Source: JAIQFV01 sp041494885
GTDB taxonomy: Bacteria; Acidobacteriota; Terriglobia; JAIQFV01
Length of the DNA: 64,000 nucleotides
Assembly: GCA_041494885.1 (NCBI GenBank)
Contig: JBGQBO010000013.1
Coordinates: forward strand, 1 to 64,000
Reading direction: 5' to 3'
Program-made: the position numbers and the translations under genes
In this document: piece by piece, positions 9,241 through 17,045 of the stretch
Position numbering within the stretch: the stretch's first letter is position 1
Layout: each line of letters starts with the position of its first letter
Notes under the pieces: model-generated
Seen by the model: only the letters and a program-made list of their open reading frames with translations
What the model was told of the DNA's origin: nothing
Database searches by the model: none

Positions 9241-9281
9241 GTGACGTGTTGCATTTATGTGACGACCGTTTAATAAGTGAC
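9241..9281 (+). promoter_or_regulatory. three GTGAC repeats at exact 18 bp spacing before the PaaX-like gene
   Basis: GTGAC occurs at 9241-9245, 9259-9263 and 9277-9281, each exactly 18 bp apart, the last ending 2 bp before the regulator's ATG at 9284. Spacing this regular in the only upstream region of a regulator gene suggests an operator, perhaps for autoregulation. It does not match the Escherichia coli PaaX site as I know it, and no -35/-10 pair is assigned. Confidence 0.4.
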
Positions 9282-9283
9282 AC

Positions 9284-10153
9284 ATGATAAATAACCAACA
9301 AGGCCGCACACGGCTCCTGATTTTCACCTTGTACGGTGATTATCTTATGCCCCGCAAAGGGTGGGCCCCGACCGGGAGTTTGATCCTGTTTCTCGGATTG
9401 CTGGGAGTCCGCAGCCAGGCGGCACGATCGACCCTTTCGCGGATGAGCCGGGAAGGATGGCTGACAGCAAAACGCCGCGGCCGCCACAGCCGGTACGCGC
9501 TGACGCTCAAGGCGCGGCACCTGCTCGAGGAAGGAACCCATCGCATCTTCGAACCACGCCCCCGGCGATGGGATGGGCGCTGGCGAGTGGTGGTGTACTC
9601 CTTGCCGGAAACAAAACGCGACCTGCGTGAGGCCCTCCGGCGGCGGTTGAGTTACCTGGGATTCGGGGCACTGACCCCGGGAACCTGGGTGTCGCCCCAC
9701 GATCGGCAGGTCGAAGTTCAGTCCCTGCTGAAGGATCTCAAGGCGCAACGGTACGTCCAGTATTTTGAAGGCCACTGGCGAGGACACGTTTCCAACAGGG
9801 AGCTTGTGACACGCTGCTGGAATCTGAAGGAATTGAATCGCCAGTATGCGGTGTTTCTGCGCAAGTGGGTTCCGGAGTTGAAGAGGCATGGAAAGGGCGC
9901 GGCATCAAGCAACGTCCTGAATCCCAGCGAATGTTTTGTCCACCGCTTCTGGATTATCCACGAGTACAGCGCCTTCCCGAGCCGCGATCCGAATCTTCCC
10001 GCGGAGCTGCTCCCGAAAGGCTGGAGGGGCAACGAGGCGTCGCATGTGTTTCGCGAGTATCGAAGGAGGCTGGCGAAGCGAGCCAACGCGTTTGTTGATG
10101 CCACCCTGCGGACGGCGAATGGAATCGGGACTGGGAAGCCGGTCAGTTCGTAA
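9284..10153 (+). CDS. PaaX-family transcriptional regulator
   Basis: The 289-residue protein aligns by eye with PaaX. The N-terminal winged-helix region (TLYGDYLMP, SQAARSTLSRMSREGWL) is followed by the central region (WRVVVYSLPE, LGFGALTPGTWVSP) and the PaaX C-terminal domain (FVHRFWIIHEYSAFPSRDPNLP). PaaX represses aerobic phenylacetate genes and is released by phenylacetyl-CoA. Here it precedes a benzoyl-CoA reductase cluster by 113 bp in the same direction, so an aryl-CoA-sensing role in controlling bzd genes is a reasonable inference. The ATG at 9284 has no good ribosome-binding site and overlaps the repeat array just upstream, consistent with tight or autoregulated expression. Confidence 0.85.
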   Translation: MINNQQGRTRLLIFTLYGDYLMPRKGWAPTGSLILFLGLLGVRSQAARSTLSRMSREGWLTAKRRGRHSRYALTLKARHLLEEGTHRIFEPRPRRWDGRWRVVVYSLPETKRDLREALRRRLSYLGFGALTPGTWVSPHDRQVEVQSLLKDLKAQRYVQYFEGHWRGHVSNRELVTRCWNLKELNRQYAVFLRKWVPELKRHGKGAASSNVLNPSECFVHRFWIIHEYSAFPSRDPNLPAELLPKGWRGNEASHVFREYRRRLAKRANAFVDATLRTANGIGTGKPVSS

Positions 10154-10266
10154 ACAGATTGGGCTCGCACCCGGGCGGAAACGCTGCTCGAGCGCGGGAA
10201 AGTGAAGACTCCTTCAGCGAAGAGATTGACTGCGGATTTTCCAAAGAGAATTCAGGGAGACGTCTC

Positions 10267-11433
10267 ATGGCCGTACCCCTATTTGATCAATGGCGCGGCA
10301 AGCCGCTGGACGACATTTTCTACGAATGCCGCGAACTTTTGGAGGATGCGACCTATCCGACCGTCCGCTGCTGGCGCGAGGGGGGCGGAAAAGTGGTCGG
10401 TCATTTTCAGGTTTATTTTCCTGAGGAGATTGTGCACGCCGCCGGGATGCTCCCGCTTAAGATCTGCGGGGCGCCCATCGATGCTGTACAGGCGGACTCG
10501 CGGTTCGGATCCTACCTGTGCTCCATTCTGAAGACTTCCCTTGAACTGGCCCTCAGCCATCGCGTCGAGCTCGACATGTTCGTGACGCATCCGATTTGTG
10601 ACGCCGCCCGCAACCTCGCCGCCGTTTGGGGGCGCAACTTTGCGTATCCCTGCCAGATCCTCTACCTACCCCAGAATGCCAACTCCGCGCATGCCATCAC
10701 TTATCTTCGCGGCGAATACGCCCGGCTACAGCGAAATATCGAAGCGAATGGTGGTCGTCCGATCACCGCCGAGGGGCTGCGTCAGTCGATCGAGATATAT
10801 AACCGGAACCGGGGGCTGCTTCGGGAGCTTTACGCCATTAAGCGCGAACAGCCCTGGTTGGTCTCCGCCGACGAAGCCTATGTCCTCGTTGCCCTGGGAG
10901 GACTGCTGCGCCGTGAGGAGCATAATGAGTTGCTCGAAACCGTGCTCCCGTTGATCGAGGCACGTCCTCACAAGCGGCAGGACAAAATCCGGGTGGTCTT
11001 TGAGGGAGGGTTTTGCGAACAGCCGCCCCTGGATTTGATTCGTTCGATCGCCCGATCCTGTTACGTTGTCGATGATGACTTGATGATCGGGTTGCGATGG
11101 ATTCTCGAGGATATTCCTGTGGAAGGGGATCCATTGTTCAATCTGGCCGAAGCCTACCTCGAAAAGTCCTCTTATAGTCCCGTGCAACACGATCTGAGAA
11201 AGCCGAAGGACCAGATGTTGCTGCGACGGATCCGAAATGCACGCGCGGAAGCAGCGATTATCACGGCGGCCAAGATGTGCGAACCCGGCCTCGAAGAGCA
11301 AGTGGCTTATCTCCAGGCTTTGGATCAAGAGGGGATTCCATACTTCGTCGGGGAATTTGAGGAGAAGATGACGAGTTTTGACCAGATGGAGCTTCAGTTG
11401 GAAACGTTTGTTGAGAATCTTTTATTCAGCTAA
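10267..11433 (+). CDS. bzdN: benzoyl-CoA reductase, bzd-type, subunit N (gamma)
   Basis: This 388-residue protein of the HgdB/BcrC/BcrB dehydratase family would form one half of the benzoyl-CoA-binding module, which receives low-potential electrons from the ATPase module and reduces the aromatic ring. Family marks include VYFPEEIVHAAGMLPLKICG, THPICDAARNL and a C-terminal CEPGLEEQ followed by EGIPYFVGEFEE. Several cysteines (KICG, HPICD, KMCEP) could serve the iron-sulfur cluster. The ATG at 10267 follows GGGAG, and a longer in-frame extension to 10159 has no family match. Its place as first structural gene, followed by O, P and Q, matches the bzdNOPQ order known from Azoarcus. Confidence 0.85.
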   Translation: MAVPLFDQWRGKPLDDIFYECRELLEDATYPTVRCWREGGGKVVGHFQVYFPEEIVHAAGMLPLKICGAPIDAVQADSRFGSYLCSILKTSLELALSHRVELDMFVTHPICDAARNLAAVWGRNFAYPCQILYLPQNANSAHAITYLRGEYARLQRNIEANGGRPITAEGLRQSIEIYNRNRGLLRELYAIKREQPWLVSADEAYVLVALGGLLRREEHNELLETVLPLIEARPHKRQDKIRVVFEGGFCEQPPLDLIRSIARSCYVVDDDLMIGLRWILEDIPVEGDPLFNLAEAYLEKSSYSPVQHDLRKPKDQMLLRRIRNARAEAAIITAAKMCEPGLEEQVAYLQALDQEGIPYFVGEFEEKMTSFDQMELQLETFVENLLFS

Positions 11434-11444
11434 CGCAAGAAAAT

Positions 11445-11698
11445 TCACCGCAGAGGCACCGAGGTCGCAGAAAGGCTTTGGCTAAGAGCTCAAGACCACA
11501 CTGCAGGTGATGTGGCAATTCGACTTGATTCTTGTTTGACACCAGGTTGAGAAAGGTTCAAGTCATGACGGAATCACCGCAGAGGCATCGAGGTCGCAGA
11601 AAGGCTTTGGCTAAGAGCTCAAGACCAAACTCCAGGTGATATCGCAGTTAGGCCTGACTCTTGTTTGCCACCAGGTAGAGAAAGGTTCAAGTCATGAC
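11445..11698 (+). repeat. 125 bp tandem duplication covering the bzdO translation start
   Basis: Segments 11445-11569 and 11574-11698 are two diverged copies of the same 125 bp (129 bp period), starting TCACCGCAGAGGCA and ending GGTTCAAGTCATGAC. The ATG in the second copy (11694) is the bzdO start; the equivalent ATG in the first copy (11565) opens a 24-codon Arg/Lys-rich frame ending at 11639. The 5' part resembles the CACCGCAGAGG-type intergenic repeat also seen weakly near 52815. A leader peptide is possible but unproven. Confidence 0.8.
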
Positions 11699-12989
11699 AG
11701 CACCAACACAGGCGGAATCGATCGTTGGCCGTGGGAACCGTGAGGGAGCAGACCTATTCCGGCAGTGGTTCGAGTCGCTCCAGTTGGCCATTGAGAGCGG
11801 AGCCCCCTCAGCGTACGTCTTTGTCATGGGAAGCATGGCTGAAGTCCTGCGCGTGTTTGACTTACCCCTGGTGTTTCCTGAAATCAATTCATTGCAGACG
11901 GCCGTGCGGCACGTGGCGCATGAGTACCTGAACGAAGCCGAGGATTACGGATATTCACCGGACATTTGCGGCTATGTGAAGGCCGATGTCGCACTCCAAC
12001 TGCGCGGCGGCCGGCATCCCATGGGCAACGTTCCCAAGCCGGCGATGGCCGTGCTAACCAACGCCTGCAATACTTACATTAAATGGGCTGAGATCTGGGA
12101 GCGGCTCTACCACATTCCGGTCTTCACGCTGGACATCCCGGGAACACGAGCGGCGGGCACCCAAACGTGGCCGGGCGATCCGGATTTTGAAAACGACCGA
12201 CGGTACGTCCAGGCCCAGATCATGGAATTGATCACTTTGTGTGAACAGGTCACGGGCCGTCGATTTGACATCGACCGTCTCCGCGAGGTCTTGGCCCAGG
12301 CAAATTCCATGGGGAGCGCGTGGAAGCGGGTTCTCGAACTGAACCGGAGCCATCCTTCCGTTTTCAACGCGGTGACTGATGGCACGATTTATCTGGGCGT
12401 GGCAAACGGTTTTCGTGGCGCGGCCGCGGGCAGCCAGTTCTTCGATCATCTGGTGGAAGAGATGGAGTACAAGACGGCCCATGGCATCGGGACCCTGATT
12501 GAGGAGCAATATCGCCTCATCTTTGTCGGCGTGCCCTGTTACCCCATTTTCCGCCGTTTTAATGAAATGTTTGCGGAGTGGGGTGGAACCTTTGTCACGT
12601 CCACCTACCTCTGGTTTGCCTCGGGTGGGACCAATCTCGGGTTTCAATTCGATCTGAGCCGTCCCTTGGAGAGTTTGGCGGAAGGCGTTTTGATCAGTGT
12701 GCGGGATGCCATGGACAGCATGTTTTTTCAGGACCGCGCGATCGTGGGGATGATTGATTCGTTTCAAGCGGACGGGGTGGTCTATCATCCCATCAAAAGC
12801 TGCCGGACGGTTTCCACGGGGCTGGCGGATAACCGGCGGGCGCTCATGGCCCGGCGTGACATCCCGAGCCTGTTTATCGAGTCCGACATGATGGACCGGC
12901 GCGTGGTGTCCGAGGCCCAGCTCAAGAACCGGATCGACGCTTTCTTTGAGGGGCTCGCATCGCGCCGGCAGCAGGCCGTGATTCATTGA
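11694..12989 (+). CDS. bzdO: benzoyl-CoA reductase, bzd-type, subunit O (beta)
   Basis: This 431-residue HgdB/BcrB-family subunit should pair with BzdN to form the substrate-reducing module. Visible marks are AYVFVMGSMAEVLRVFDLPLVFPE near the N-terminus, SPDICGYVK, NACNTYIKW, and KSCRTVSTGLADNRR in the C-terminal third. The cysteines in these motifs are candidates for cluster ligation. Length fits the bzdO/bcrB type. It lies 260 bp after bzdN, an unusually wide gap filled by a tandem duplication of its own leader. The start at 11694 is the ATG of the second leader copy, with AGAAAGG about 12 bases upstream. Confidence 0.87.
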   Translation: MTAPTQAESIVGRGNREGADLFRQWFESLQLAIESGAPSAYVFVMGSMAEVLRVFDLPLVFPEINSLQTAVRHVAHEYLNEAEDYGYSPDICGYVKADVALQLRGGRHPMGNVPKPAMAVLTNACNTYIKWAEIWERLYHIPVFTLDIPGTRAAGTQTWPGDPDFENDRRYVQAQIMELITLCEQVTGRRFDIDRLREVLAQANSMGSAWKRVLELNRSHPSVFNAVTDGTIYLGVANGFRGAAAGSQFFDHLVEEMEYKTAHGIGTLIEEQYRLIFVGVPCYPIFRRFNEMFAEWGGTFVTSTYLWFASGGTNLGFQFDLSRPLESLAEGVLISVRDAMDSMFFQDRAIVGMIDSFQADGVVYHPIKSCRTVSTGLADNRRALMARRDIPSLFIESDMMDRRVVSEAQLKNRIDAFFEGLASRRQQAVIH

Positions 12990-13010
12990 CGCGAAATTGC
13001 ATTGCTTTGT

Positions 13011-13035
13011 AGAGACGTCCCGCCGGGGCGTCTCT
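13011..13035. terminator. hairpin between bzdO and bzdP
   Basis: AGAGACGTCC CGCCGGGGCGTCTCT forms a strong short hairpin 20 bp after the bzdO stop. There is no run of T after it, so it may stabilise or process the mRNA and not end transcription, or it may be a copy of a common GAGACGTCCC repeat. The rest of the 182 bp gap holds GGATTTCGGATT direct repeats. Confidence 0.4.
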
Positions 13036-13171
13036 CACCCGTCAACATTCAATTCTCAAAGACCAGACGCCTATTGAGGATTTCGGATTGGGGATTTCGG
13101 ATTATGAACATCTTTCAAGCGGATCCCATTCCATTGCGTGAAGGATAATTCTCCCGGAGAGGAGCTTAACC

Positions 13172-13990
13172 ATGGCCTATGCAGCCGGGGTGGACGTCGG
13201 TTCCACGCAAACAAAAGCGGTCATCATTAACGAATCCAGGGAAATCGTGGGGCGCGCGCTCATCGACACTGGGTCCAATGTAGGTGCCGCGGCCGAGCAA
13301 TCCTACCTCGAAGCCCTCAAGAATGGTGGCATTCCGGACGAGCAAGTGGAATTTGTGGTTGGAACTGGCTACGGACGTTACCGTGTGACGTTTGGCAATA
13401 CCCAGGTGACCGAAATCAGTTGTCATGGTCGCGGCGCGGTGCACATGTTTCCTGGCACGCGCACCGTTGTGGATATGGGAGGACAAGACACCAAAGCAAT
13501 TCGTGTCAATCCCCGGGGCGAGATCGTGGATTTCTGCATGAACGACAAATGCGCTGCCGGAACCGGCCGTTTCCTGGGCGCCGCGGCCAGCGCACTCGAG
13601 ATTCCCTTGGAGCAATTGGGGCCCATTGCGCTCCGCGCGGAGAGGCCGGTACGCATCAGCACCACCTGCACGGTCTTTGCGGAATCCGAAGTCCTCTCGT
13701 GGCTGGGCAAGGGCAAGAAGACGGAGGACATCCTGCTGGGGGTTCACCAGTCCATCGCTGCACGCTCCATTGGTTTGCTGCGGCGGGTGGGCATTGAAGA
13801 TCAAATCACCTTTACGGGTGGCGTGGCGCGCAACATCGGCATGATTGAGGCGCTTCAGAACGGGCTTGGGCACCGGCTGAACGTGAGTGAGGACTCCCAT
13901 TTCATGGGAGCGCTGGGCGCTGCGTTGTTTGCGATGGATCAAATCGTGGTCAGCCGGACGCCGGCTGACGCCGTAAAGGAGCGATCATGA
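13172..13990 (+). CDS. bzdP: benzoyl-CoA reductase ATPase subunit (bzdP-type)
   Basis: The 272-residue protein belongs to the BcrA/BcrD/HgdC activator ATPase family (ASKHA fold). It has the phosphate-binding GVDVGSTQTKAV at residues 6-17, TGYGRY, DMGGQDTKAI, and cysteines C127 (NDKCAAGTGRF) and C166 (TTCTVFAESE) that would bridge a [4Fe-4S] cluster between two ATPase subunits. ATP hydrolysis drives electrons from ferredoxin to the BzdN/O module. Compared with the next gene it keeps the canonical GGQD motif. The P assignment rests on gene order. The ATG at 13172 follows GGAGAGGAG; the gene overlaps the next by 4 bp. Confidence 0.83.
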   Translation: MAYAAGVDVGSTQTKAVIINESREIVGRALIDTGSNVGAAAEQSYLEALKNGGIPDEQVEFVVGTGYGRYRVTFGNTQVTEISCHGRGAVHMFPGTRTVVDMGGQDTKAIRVNPRGEIVDFCMNDKCAAGTGRFLGAAASALEIPLEQLGPIALRAERPVRISTTCTVFAESEVLSWLGKGKKTEDILLGVHQSIAARSIGLLRRVGIEDQITFTGGVARNIGMIEALQNGLGHRLNVSEDSHFMGALGAALFAMDQIVVSRTPADAVKERS

Positions 13991-14829
13991 TCTACACGGC
14001 CGGGATTGATGTGGGGTCGACCTACACGAAGGCTATCGTGTTAAATGAAGAAGACCGGACCGTCGGCCGGGCCATGAGTCCCACCGGTTTCAAGCTGGCA
14101 GAAGCCTCCCGTCAGGTGTACCACGACGCTCTGGAAAGCGCCGGATTGGTGGAGACCGATGTGCGCTACGTGGTGGCCACGGGCTACGGTCGGCACATGG
14201 TATCCTTCAGTGATGTCCAGGTCACCGACCTGACTGCGGGCGCACGAGGCACGATATTTCTTTTCCCCGGTACTCGCACCATCCTCGACGTCGGAGGGCA
14301 GACCATGAAGGCGACCCGGATCGACGAAACGGCGAAGGTGAAATCGTCCCGGTTGAACGACAAATGTGCCGCCGGGACAGGGGCCTTCCTGGAAAAGACC
14401 GCGCGTTACATGGGCTATAACACCCGCGAGATCGGCCCGCTGGTGGCGACCTCGAAACACCCCGCCACGATTTCCGGGGTATGCGCAGTGTTCGCCGAGT
14501 CAGAAGTGATCAATCATCTCTCCCAGGGAAGCTACCCTGCCGACATCATGCAGGGAGCCATTTCATCTTTGGTAGAGCGTTCCATTCAGTTAATGAAGCG
14601 CGTTAAGTTGGAGCCGGAGTTTACCCTGATAGGAGGAATCCTGCGATTCGAGACCATGGCCCAGGTCGTAGGTGAACAACTGGGCGCTGCCGTCAATGTC
14701 CCCGAAGGGGATCTCGTTCAGTATGTGTGCGCCTTGGGGGCTGCGCTCCTGGGGCGTCGACGACTGCAGAAGCTCAGGGAATTGAGCTCCGTCGAAGGCC
14801 CCTGCGATGCGGTTCGCACAGAACTCTGA
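13987..14829 (+). CDS. bzdQ: benzoyl-CoA reductase ATPase subunit (bzdQ-type)
   Basis: This 280-residue paralogue of the preceding ATPase would complete the heterodimeric electron-activation module. It shares GIDVGSTYTKAI, TGYGRH and cluster cysteines at the same positions, C127 (NDKCAAGTGAF) and C166 (GVCAVFAESE). It differs at the motif DVGGQTMKAT, where Thr replaces the Asp of GGQD, a divergence that suggests unequal ATPase roles in the pair. Its ATG overlaps the bzdP stop (ATGA), implying translational coupling and equal expression. P/Q naming follows the Azoarcus order and could be reversed. Confidence 0.83.
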   Translation: MIYTAGIDVGSTYTKAIVLNEEDRTVGRAMSPTGFKLAEASRQVYHDALESAGLVETDVRYVVATGYGRHMVSFSDVQVTDLTAGARGTIFLFPGTRTILDVGGQTMKATRIDETAKVKSSRLNDKCAAGTGAFLEKTARYMGYNTREIGPLVATSKHPATISGVCAVFAESEVINHLSQGSYPADIMQGAISSLVERSIQLMKRVKLEPEFTLIGGILRFETMAQVVGEQLGAAVNVPEGDLVQYVCALGAALLGRRRLQKLRELSSVEGPCDAVRTEL

Positions 14830-14832
14830 AAG

Positions 14833-15132
14833 GTGGATATCCCCGGAATGAAAGACCGGTCAGAACAAGAACGAGTGCGGCTGGAACAGGAAGGGCGCAG
14901 GATCCTTTCGGACTCAAGCCTTGAACCGGATCCCGCGCTGACAGCGGCCGGGTGGGAACGCCGTTTCATCGCGGATGGCCAACGAGCGAAAGAGGCCATG
15001 GAACTTTATGCCCAATTGGGATTTGAAGTGTGCGCGGTACCGGTTCAGCCGACTGCACTGGAAGGCGAATGCGAGGATTGTCGGGCCGTCTCCCTGCTTC
15101 AATTTAAAATGATATATACGCGCAAAAAGTAG
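14833..15132 (+). CDS. small CxxC protein of the benzoyl-CoA cluster, unknown function
   Basis: The 99-residue protein starts at a GTG 3 bp after the bzdQ stop, with an alternative ATG at 14848. Its core reads GWERRFIADGQRAKEAMELY, LGFEVCAVPV, then GECEDCRAVSL and FKMIYTRKK at the C-terminus. The paired cysteines in CEDC could bind metal or act in thiol chemistry. From memory, similar short proteins occur in anaerobic aromatic clusters without an assigned function; I cannot confirm the family. Tight spacing places it in the bzd operon. The stop codon lies within a 12 bp-stem hairpin. Confidence 0.7.
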   Translation: MDIPGMKDRSEQERVRLEQEGRRILSDSSLEPDPALTAAGWERRFIADGQRAKEAMELYAQLGFEVCAVPVQPTALEGECEDCRAVSLLQFKMIYTRKK

Positions 15133-15155
15133 GGCGATCAGTCTGATCGCCCTAC
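15129..15155 (+). promoter_or_regulatory. perfect 12 bp-stem hairpin spanning the stop codon
   Basis: GTAGGGCGATCA (15129-15140) pairs perfectly with 15144-15155 across a 3-base loop. The TAG stop of the small CxxC gene (15130-15132) lies in the stem, and the dch start is 13 bp downstream. No T run follows, so it is more likely an mRNA processing or stability hairpin, or a small palindromic repeat, than a terminator. Confidence 0.5.
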
Positions 15156-15167
15156 GACGGAAACCTT

Positions 15168-15935
15168 ATGGTCGAAAACTTGCAATTCGTGGATTGGAAC
15201 TCGGGTGAGGGGGTCGGTCGTTTAACCCTGAGGCGCCCTCCGCTGAATATCCTGAACATCCCGATGCTCCGTGAGATGGAGAGCGTGGTGGAAGAGGCTC
15301 GCCGTGACGAAACCCTTCGGGTGCTCATTCTGGCAGGCAAAGGAAAACTTTTTTCTGCCGGTGTGGATGTGACCGATCATACCCCCGACCGCGTTCGTGA
15401 AATGATCCCGTTGTTTGATCGGGTGTGTACGGCGCTGGCCACATTCCCAGCGCCGACGCTTGCGGCAGTGCATGCCGCCGCTTTGGGCGGCGGATGCGAA
15501 CTCGCGTTGTCCTGCGACTTGGTGGTCGCCTCCGAGGAGGCCAGCTTCGGTCAACCCGAGATCCGCTTGGCTTCATTCGCACCCGTAGCGGCGCTTCGTT
15601 TGCCGGCCCTGGTCGGATATCGAAAGGCCGCCGAGATGTTGTTCACAGGAGAGGCCATCAGTGCCGGAGAAGCGGCTCGGATGGGCCTCATCAATCTTGC
15701 CATTCCCCCTCACGAATTTGAGGCCGGCGTTGAACAGCTGTCCAAGAAACTCGGGAGCCTGAGTGCCGCCGCCTTGCGAATATGCAAGGAGGCGTTGCGG
15801 GTGACAGACGACCGCTGGAGTTCGCTCGCCGACATGGAGACGTTGTATCTTGAAAAACTAATGTCCACGGAAGACGCGCAGGAAGGGCTGGCGGCATTTT
15901 TGCAGAAGCGCGCACCCTCGTGGAAGCACAAATAA
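15168..15935 (+). CDS. dch: cyclohexa-1,5-dienecarbonyl-CoA hydratase
   Basis: This 255-residue crotonase-fold enzyme would add water to cyclohexa-1,5-diene-1-carbonyl-CoA, the product of benzoyl-CoA reductase, to give 6-hydroxycyclohex-1-ene-1-carbonyl-CoA. Characteristic sequence includes RRPPLNILNIPMLREME, the oxyanion-hole region LFSAGVDVTDHTPDRV, and AALGGGCELALSCDLV. The GVDVTDHTPD segment is, to my knowledge, typical of Dch/BzdW/BamR and not of beta-oxidation hydratases. It follows the reductase genes and precedes the matching dehydrogenase by 18 bp. The ATG at 15168 has only a weak ribosome-binding site. Confidence 0.85.
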   Translation: MVENLQFVDWNSGEGVGRLTLRRPPLNILNIPMLREMESVVEEARRDETLRVLILAGKGKLFSAGVDVTDHTPDRVREMIPLFDRVCTALATFPAPTLAAVHAAALGGGCELALSCDLVVASEEASFGQPEIRLASFAPVAALRLPALVGYRKAAEMLFTGEAISAGEAARMGLINLAIPPHEFEAGVEQLSKKLGSLSAAALRICKEALRVTDDRWSSLADMETLYLEKLMSTEDAQEGLAAFLQKRAPSWKHK

Positions 15936-15953
15936 TCCCGGGAGGAGGTTCTC

Positions 15954-16976
15954 ATGAAGGCGGCTGTCTTTTACGGGGCGCATCAACCCCTCACTCTTGA
16001 AGAGATGCCCACGCCCGTGCCGAGGCCCGGCGAGATTCTCGTGAGAGTGGCCGGATGCGGGGTCTGCCACACGGATTTGCACTATCTCGACCACGACGTC
16101 CCGACCTTTAAGAAGCCCCCTATGGTGCTGGGGCATGAGTGTTCCGGGACGGTGGCCGCGCTGGGGTCGGGGGTCACGCAGTTCAAAGAGGGCGATCGAG
16201 TGCTGTTACCGGCCGTCTACGGTTGTGGCCAATGTCGCATGTGCCGCGCGGGGCGTGAGAACATCTGCGAAAATATGGTGATGTTCGGCAACCATGTGGA
16301 TGGGGGGTATGCGGAATATTTGGTCGCTCCCGCCAGGGACACGTTGCCCCTGCCGGAGGGAATCCCGCTGGTGGAGGGCGCGATCATTGCGGATGCAACG
16401 ACGACTCCGTACCATGCCGTCGTCAACCGCGGGCGGGTACAGCCCGGGGATCGCGTTGTCGTTTTTGGTTGCGGGGGGATTGGACTCAATGTGGTGCAGA
16501 TCGCGGCAGCCATGAACGGGCATGTGATCGCGGTAGACATCGACGATTCAAAACTGAAAATGGCACGCCAACTGGGCGCCATGGCTGTGCTCAACCCAAA
16601 GGGCGTGGAGCGGGTCGACAAGGAACTCCGCAAGCTGACGGGAGGAGGCGCGGATGTTGCGTTTGAAGCCATCGGAAACCCGTTGACCCAAGAACAGGCA
16701 TTCGCCTCCGTCCGGACCGGCGGCCGCGTGGTATTGGTCGGGTACTCCGAGAAGCCCATGACACTCGAAACCGGGCGGGTCATGTTTCGCGAACTTGAAG
16801 TGATCGGGTCGCTCGGGTGTCGCCCCGTGGACTATCCCCGCGTCTTTGAATTGGTTCTTCAGGGAAAGATCAGGGTATCCGAACTGGTTACCGCCAGATT
16901 CCCATTGGACCAAATCAACACGGCCTTGGACAAATTGCGTCACGGAGAGGGAATCCGCTCCGTCATCACGCCTTAA
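15954..16976 (+). CDS. had: 6-hydroxycyclohex-1-ene-1-carbonyl-CoA dehydrogenase
   Basis: The 340-residue zinc-dependent MDR enzyme would oxidise the 6-hydroxy intermediate to 6-oxocyclohex-1-ene-1-carbonyl-CoA with NAD+. Catalytic zinc residues are in GCGVCHTD (C38) and GHECSG (H61/E62); structural zinc cysteines are C91, C94, C97 and C105. The nucleotide site is VVVFGCGGIGLN. The specific substrate is inferred from the adjoining dch and bzd genes. A strong GGAGGAGG (15941-15948) precedes the ATG. The next expected gene, the ring-opening hydrolase (oah/bzdY/bamA), does not follow; the next features are on the minus strand. Confidence 0.82.
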   Translation: MKAAVFYGAHQPLTLEEMPTPVPRPGEILVRVAGCGVCHTDLHYLDHDVPTFKKPPMVLGHECSGTVAALGSGVTQFKEGDRVLLPAVYGCGQCRMCRAGRENICENMVMFGNHVDGGYAEYLVAPARDTLPLPEGIPLVEGAIIADATTTPYHAVVNRGRVQPGDRVVVFGCGGIGLNVVQIAAAMNGHVIAVDIDDSKLKMARQLGAMAVLNPKGVERVDKELRKLTGGGADVAFEAIGNPLTQEQAFASVRTGGRVVLVGYSEKPMTLETGRVMFRELEVIGSLGCRPVDYPRVFELVLQGKIRVSELVTARFPLDQINTALDKLRHGEGIRSVITP

Positions 16977-17045
16977 GGCTGTTTCCAATCCCAGTAGAAT
17001 GCGCCCTTCATCTCCCGGGGACGGTTCCGGTCGATCCAGCCTGCC

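Noticed and set aside
12054..12986. 310-codon open frame antisense to bzdO
   Set aside because: It lies opposite a well-supported enzyme gene with conserved motifs and shows no recognisable domain.
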